DNA of 64,000 nt from Denitromonas halophila (GTDB lineage: Bacteria; Pseudomonadota; Gammaproteobacteria; Burkholderiales; Rhodocyclaceae). Both the position numbers and the translations under genes were made by a program. The stretch is from contig NZ_VMNK01000003.1 of NCBI RefSeq assembly GCF_007625155.1, forward strand, positions 186,001 through 250,000, written 5' to 3'. Under the pieces are notes generated by a model. That model did no database searches. It was not told where the DNA came from and was given only the letters and a program-made list of their open reading frames with translations. Shown one piece after another: positions 60,292 to 64,000 of this stretch; the first letter of the stretch is position 1, and every line of letters begins with the position of its first letter.

Positions 60292-62427
60292 TTACCCCTT
60301 CATGCTCAGTTGGCGTACGCGTGACGTACGGGTGAGGAAGAACGCGGCCAGCGCCATCAGGCCCAGCAGCAGATGCCAGCGCGCATCGGTGGCGCCTTGC
60401 GGCAACTCGCCAACCACCCCCGAGGGCGACCAGCCCGCCGGGAGGAGCCCCGGCACGGCGCCGGACTGGAGACGCGCGTCGGCGGAACGCGCCGGGGTCT
60501 TGTCGACCGCCACGAAACTGGTGAATTTGCTGACCAGCTGGAACTCCAGCGCCAGGGCCAGCACCTGCTTGCGCACGACCGCCTCGTCGGCACCGTCGGC
60601 GAGCGTGTCCATCCAGTGGTCGATCTTCTGCCGCGCCCACAACACGCCCATGCCTTCACCGGGGTTGGCGTCATCGAGCGCCAGCGAGCTGGTCCAGTGA
60701 ATGTCGCCGGCGTCGCCGCTCAGGCGCACTTCGCCACCCACCGTGCGGTCAATCGCCGCAGCCACCACCACCGGCTCACCCAGATACAGATCAGGCAAGG
60801 GATCGGGTGAGGCATCGGCCCGCGCGCCGCTCGGCCAGGTGATGCTCAGCCCCTTGACCACCGGCGACTCCAGCTTGGTAAAGAGTTCGGACATGCGCGC
60901 ACGCACTTCCTCGATCTTGCCAATGTAAGTAAAGGTGCCCCGCCCGGCCTGCGCCGCCTTGCGCATGAAGTGGCTGTTCGGTGCCGAACCGATGCCCACG
61001 GTAAACAAGCGCGAGTCGCCCAGGCGCTGCTGGATCATGCCAAACAGCTGCGCCTCGTTGCCGACCGCGCCATCAGTCAAAAACACGATCTGCCGCACCC
61101 GGTCGGCGTTGCGCCCGCCGTCGAGCGCCAGATCCAGCGCGCCGGCCATCTCCGTGCCGCCATTGGCGCGCAGGCGCTGCACCCAGCGCACCGCATGGTC
61201 AACATTGGCCCGGCTGGCCGACTGAGCCGAGGTGTAGAGCGCCGAGGCGGTGGAATTGAATTCGATAACATTGAAGCGGTCCTCGGCGTCCAGCCGCGCC
61301 AGGGCCATGGACAGCGCCTCGCGCGCCTGGACGATGGACTCGCCTTCCATTGAGCCGGAGGTGTCGATGATGAACACCACCTCGCGCGGCAGCCGCTTGC
61401 CGACCGCACTCGGCGCCGGCGGCACCAGCATCAGCAGCGCGTGATCGCGATCCTTGCCGGGCTCGACAAACAGCGTGGCCGACGGCGCCGTGCCGGCAGC
61501 GAGCGTCCAGTTGAGAACGAAATCACGGTTGGCCGGGGTGCGCCCCTCGCTCAGCCGAATGCGGCGCACCGAGGGTTTGAGTGTATCGACACGCACGCGG
61601 TGAAAGGGGCTGTCGACCGCGGCAATCGGCACCCCGGCATCGAGATACACATTCAGGCTCACCGGATTGATGACCGGGCCGGCCTCGTCGGGCAGCATCA
61701 TCGGCGGCAGGATGGCCGCGGCATCGGGCACCACATCGGTGCCGGTCGTCGCGCCGCTCTCCTCATCGGCGATCACCTTGCCCGGGATGTAGCGCGGCGC
61801 CACCACCATCGGAAAACGCAGGCTGTAGCGGCCCACGCCCTCGGCCACCGAATAATCCAGCGTGTGCTGATATTCGATCTCGACCCGGATCTCATCGCGC
61901 GGGCCGATGTTGGCCACGCGGGTGGTGAAAATATTCGGTCGCTCTTGCGACACCAGCGCGGTCGCCTTGCCCTCAGCCTTGGCTTTCTCATAGGTCGCCT
62001 GGGCCTGCGCACGCGCCTGGATTTCGCCCTCGATCACCCGGTCGGCCACCTGGATGCGCATGCGGTCGACCGCTGCGTTCTCCGGCAGCGGGAACACATA
62101 CGTGCCTTCGCGCCAGTCGTCGGCCGGGTTGCGGAAACGCTGCACCACCTTGGCGCGCACGATCGGGCCACTGACCCGCAGCGTGACGTCGGTATGCAGC
62201 AAGGGGGCGGCCACCGGATCGCCGCCGGCACCGCGGAACAACAGCGTGCCCTGCTGTACCGCGCCCTCGTCGCGGCTCGCCGCCTCGGCCGGCCCCGCCA
62301 GCAACAGCACCAGCGCGCCGAGCGCCAGACTCACGCCAAGCCCGGTGATGAACATCAGCAGCAGGCGGGCGAGCAATTCAGCAACTTCTCGGGCGCGATC
62401 TCGGAATGCGAGCGGGGCGGGGGTCAT
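60292..62427 (-). CDS. sortase target protein with VIT and von Willebrand A domains
   Basis: 711 residues. N-terminal hydrophobic export segment (about 20-48), a VIT domain (about 70-200, NPADDWREGTYVFPLPENAAVD), then a vWA domain with the MIDAS motif DTSGSMEGES (about 355-364), and a C-terminal sorting signal: LPQGA at 675-679, a hydrophobic helix (HLLLGLMALAAFFLT) and a basic tail. It matches the marine proteobacterial sortase target family and would be cleaved and linked by the adjacent GN sortase. The ligand is unknown. Confidence 0.9.
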   Translation of the reverse strand: MTPAPLAFRDRAREVAELLARLLLMFITGLGVSLALGALVLLLAGPAEAASRDEGAVQQGTLLFRGAGGDPVAAPLLHTDVTLRVSGPIVRAKVVQRFRNPADDWREGTYVFPLPENAAVDRMRIQVADRVIEGEIQARAQAQATYEKAKAEGKATALVSQERPNIFTTRVANIGPRDEIRVEIEYQHTLDYSVAEGVGRYSLRFPMVVAPRYIPGKVIADEESGATTGTDVVPDAAAILPPMMLPDEAGPVINPVSLNVYLDAGVPIAAVDSPFHRVRVDTLKPSVRRIRLSEGRTPANRDFVLNWTLAAGTAPSATLFVEPGKDRDHALLMLVPPAPSAVGKRLPREVVFIIDTSGSMEGESIVQAREALSMALARLDAEDRFNVIEFNSTASALYTSAQSASRANVDHAVRWVQRLRANGGTEMAGALDLALDGGRNADRVRQIVFLTDGAVGNEAQLFGMIQQRLGDSRLFTVGIGSAPNSHFMRKAAQAGRGTFTYIGKIEEVRARMSELFTKLESPVVKGLSITWPSGARADASPDPLPDLYLGEPVVVAAAIDRTVGGEVRLSGDAGDIHWTSSLALDDANPGEGMGVLWARQKIDHWMDTLADGADEAVVRKQVLALALEFQLVSKFTSFVAVDKTPARSADARLQSGAVPGLLPAGWSPSGVVGELPQGATDARWHLLLGLMALAAFFLTRTSRVRQLSMKG

Positions 62428-62579
62428 GGCGTTCTCCGTTCATGGGCGTTTTTGGACACAACCATTAAAACGAGGAAAACAGCCCCCTTCGGGCACCGAA
62501 TAGGGCAAAGCGCTGATCAAATGTGGCCGAAAAATGGCAGTAAGCGGAGGGGCCGCCGGCGGTGCTAAAGTAGCGCCCC

Positions 62580-63269
62580 ATGGGACGCCGAATCGCCATT
62601 GTTGAAGACGAAGCCGCCATCCGGGCCAACTACTCGGATGCCTTTGCACGCCAGGGCTACGAGGTGTCGGCCTATGCCGATCGGCCCAGCGCACTGGCCG
62701 CCTTTCGCGACCGCCTGCCAGAGCTGGCGATCATCGATATCGGCCTGGGCAACGAACCCGAGGGTGGCTTTACGCTATGCGCCGAGTTGCGCGCGCTGTC
62801 GCAGCGCCTGCCGATCATTTTCCTGACCGCCCGCGACAGCGATTTCGACGTGGTGTCGGGCTTGCGTCTGGGCGCGGATGACTACCTGACCAAGGACATC
62901 AGCCTGCCGCACCTGCTGGCCCGCGTGGCGGCACTGTTTCGTCGTGTGGAAGTCCTGGCCGAAGCAAAACCCACCGAAGAACAGCTGGATCGTGGCGACC
63001 TCAAACTGGACATCAGCCGCCTGAGCGCTCGCTGGCGCGGCGAGTCGGTACCCCTGACGCTGACCGAGTTCTGGATGGTGCATACCCTGTCGCGACATCC
63101 GGGGCATGTAAAGAATCGCGATCAGCTGATGGCCGACGCGCACCTGGTAGTGGACGACGGCACCATCACCTCACATATCAAGCGGATCCGCAAAAAATTT
63201 GCCGCGCTCGACCCGGGGTTTGACCGGATCGAGAGCGTTTACGGCGCGGGCTACCGCTGGAAAGCCTGA
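62580..63269 (+). CDS. response regulator of the proteobacterial dedicated sortase system
   Basis: 229 residues, OmpR/PhoB type. Receiver with Asp10/Glu11 and Asp53 (AIIDIGLG) as phosphoacceptor, and a winged-helix DNA-binding domain (about 135-228) with LTLTEFWMVHTLSRHPGHV and VYGAGYRW. It is divergent from the sortase target gene by 152 bp and matches the regulator usually called PdsR. A kinase gene (PdsS) normally follows directly; here the next gene is convergent and is not a kinase. Confidence 0.88.
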   Translation: MGRRIAIVEDEAAIRANYSDAFARQGYEVSAYADRPSALAAFRDRLPELAIIDIGLGNEPEGGFTLCAELRALSQRLPIIFLTARDSDFDVVSGLRLGADDYLTKDISLPHLLARVAALFRRVEVLAEAKPTEEQLDRGDLKLDISRLSARWRGESVPLTLTEFWMVHTLSRHPGHVKNRDQLMADAHLVVDDGTITSHIKRIRKKFAALDPGFDRIESVYGAGYRWKA

Positions 63270-63287
63270 GCCCCCAGCGATGGTGCG

Positions 63288-64000
63288 TCAGCCGCCGTTG
63301 AGATAGAACAGCACCAAGGCGATTACCACGGCAAGCACGAGGCCGGCGACAAGCGTACCCGCACTGGTGGTGCGCGCGGCGGCTGGCGGCACGACTTCGG
63401 GCGCCAGGCTGGGCGGCGGTGCCGGCATGCCAGCGGGCTTGGCTGGCGCGGGGGGAGGTGGTGCCGGCGGCGGTTCGACGGGCGCCACGGGCGCGGCCTT
63501 GGCAGGTGGCGGCGCCGTGAAATCGAAATCGACCTTGGTGACGGGTTTCTGAACCGGCTTTGCCGCTGGCGCGTCATGGGCCGCGCGCAATGCCGCCAAG
63601 GCGTCGTCATCGTCGGCCAATGCGCTTTCGTACTCGCGGATGGCTTCCGGGTTGATCACCGTCTGCATCATGGCCGAACGCGGATTACCCAGGGGCGGGT
63701 TATCATCGGCTTCACCCAGCGCGGCGCGGATCATGTCGAGCGACTCGCTGCTGTCAAAACTGTGTTGAACGTTGTAGGGCACCGAAGCGCTGAACTGGGT
63801 CTCCATCAAACTCGCTTCTGTCGCCGCTTCGGGCTCGGAGATCTCGGACGGCAGCCGATCCGGGCGCGGCAAGGCGGGATCGGCCGACACATCCATGCCC
63901 ATCTGACGCAAGGTCTTGATGTAGGTCCGGGCCTTTTCTTCGATCAGGCCGCGTTTGATGGTCACCGTCTGGCCCGAAAACAGCAGCGCTTGCTGACGCG
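63288..64000 (-). CDS. C-terminally membrane-anchored protein, N-terminus outside window
   Basis: The frame is open to the window end, so about 237 codons are visible and the true start is likely further upstream (the GTG at 63965 is an internal candidate). The visible N-part (FSGQTVTIKRGLIEEKART, then YIKTLRQMGMDV) looks like a small alpha/beta domain; the middle is acidic and disordered, with a long Pro/Ala-rich stretch (about 145-200 from the GTG); the C-terminus is one helix (TLVAGLVLAVVIALVLFYL). No family recognised. It is convergent with the regulator gene. Confidence 0.6.
   Translation of the reverse strand, partial: RQQALLFSGQTVTIKRGLIEEKARTYIKTLRQMGMDVSADPALPRPDRLPSEISEPEAATEASLMETQFSASVPYNVQHSFDSSESLDMIRAALGEADDNPPLGNPRSAMMQTVINPEAIREYESALADDDDALAALRAAHDAPAAKPVQKPVTKVDFDFTAPPPAKAAPVAPVEPPPAPPPPAPAKPAGMPAPPPSLAPEVVPPAAARTTSAGTLVAGLVLAVVIALVLFYLNGG

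Overview
The window is 64 kb of GC-rich, densely packed bacterial chromosome. The gene content points to a facultatively denitrifying betaproteobacterium, most likely Rhodocyclales (Thauera/Azoarcus/Denitromonas/Dechloromonas-like). Supporting signs are a clade II (Sec-exported) nitrous oxide reductase cluster, a periplasmic nitrate reductase with a full cytochrome c maturation set, a gmk-rpoZ-spoT-DUF3460 string typical of Betaproteobacteria, and perfect FNR/Dnr boxes. The lineage is an inference; no rRNA gene is present. I saw no tRNA, rRNA, insertion sequence, prophage or CRISPR array.

Layout. 1-9.4 kb: the 3' end of alr, a pentapeptide-repeat protein, an HDOD and an FmdE-like protein, a cytochrome c4-like / small periplasmic / Sco operon, ubiE-menA, a BASS transporter, an EamA transporter and an ATP-grasp protein. 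9.6-12.6 kb: a complete polar amino acid ABC transporter ordered like hisJQMP. 12.6-14.9 kb: a soluble signalling operon (CheY-like regulator, CheC-like protein, PAS histidine kinase) with a possible sigma-28 promoter. 15.0-17.6 kb: two translationally coupled membrane proteins of unknown function, preceded by 412 bp of unusually structured non-coding DNA. 17.6-19.5 kb: ankyrin, DUF411 and GST genes.

19.6-32.3 kb is the N2O reduction cluster on the minus strand: nosZ, nosC1, nosC2, nosB, nosD, nosG, nosH, nosF, nosL, nosY, continuing without a clear break into a TlpA-like thioredoxin, an FCSD-like flavoprotein and a small membrane protein. FNR boxes precede nosZ and nosC2. NosZ reduces N2O in the periplasm, NosC1/C2 and NosB/G/H are thought to bring electrons from the quinol pool, and NosDFYL build the copper centres. 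A PCuAC copper chaperone lies just beyond nosZ.

33.3-40.4 kb: a glutathionylspermidine synthetase/amidase gene broken by an internal deletion, a large GGDEF-EAL protein with a periplasmic sensor, and a CP-ATP-grasp / alpha-E pair. 40.4-53.9 kb: napFDAGHBC (with its own FNR box) followed, after a terminator, by ccmABCDEFGHI. Nap needs c-type haem in NapB and NapC, and Ccm supplies haem attachment for these and for the nos cytochromes. 54-58.8 kb: an exonuclease/GIY-YIG fusion, DUF3460, spoT, rpoZ, gmk. 59-64 kb: a secreted unknown protein and a proteobacterial dedicated sortase system (class GN sortase, VIT/vWA target, response regulator) that lacks an adjacent kinase, then a membrane-anchored protein running off the window end.
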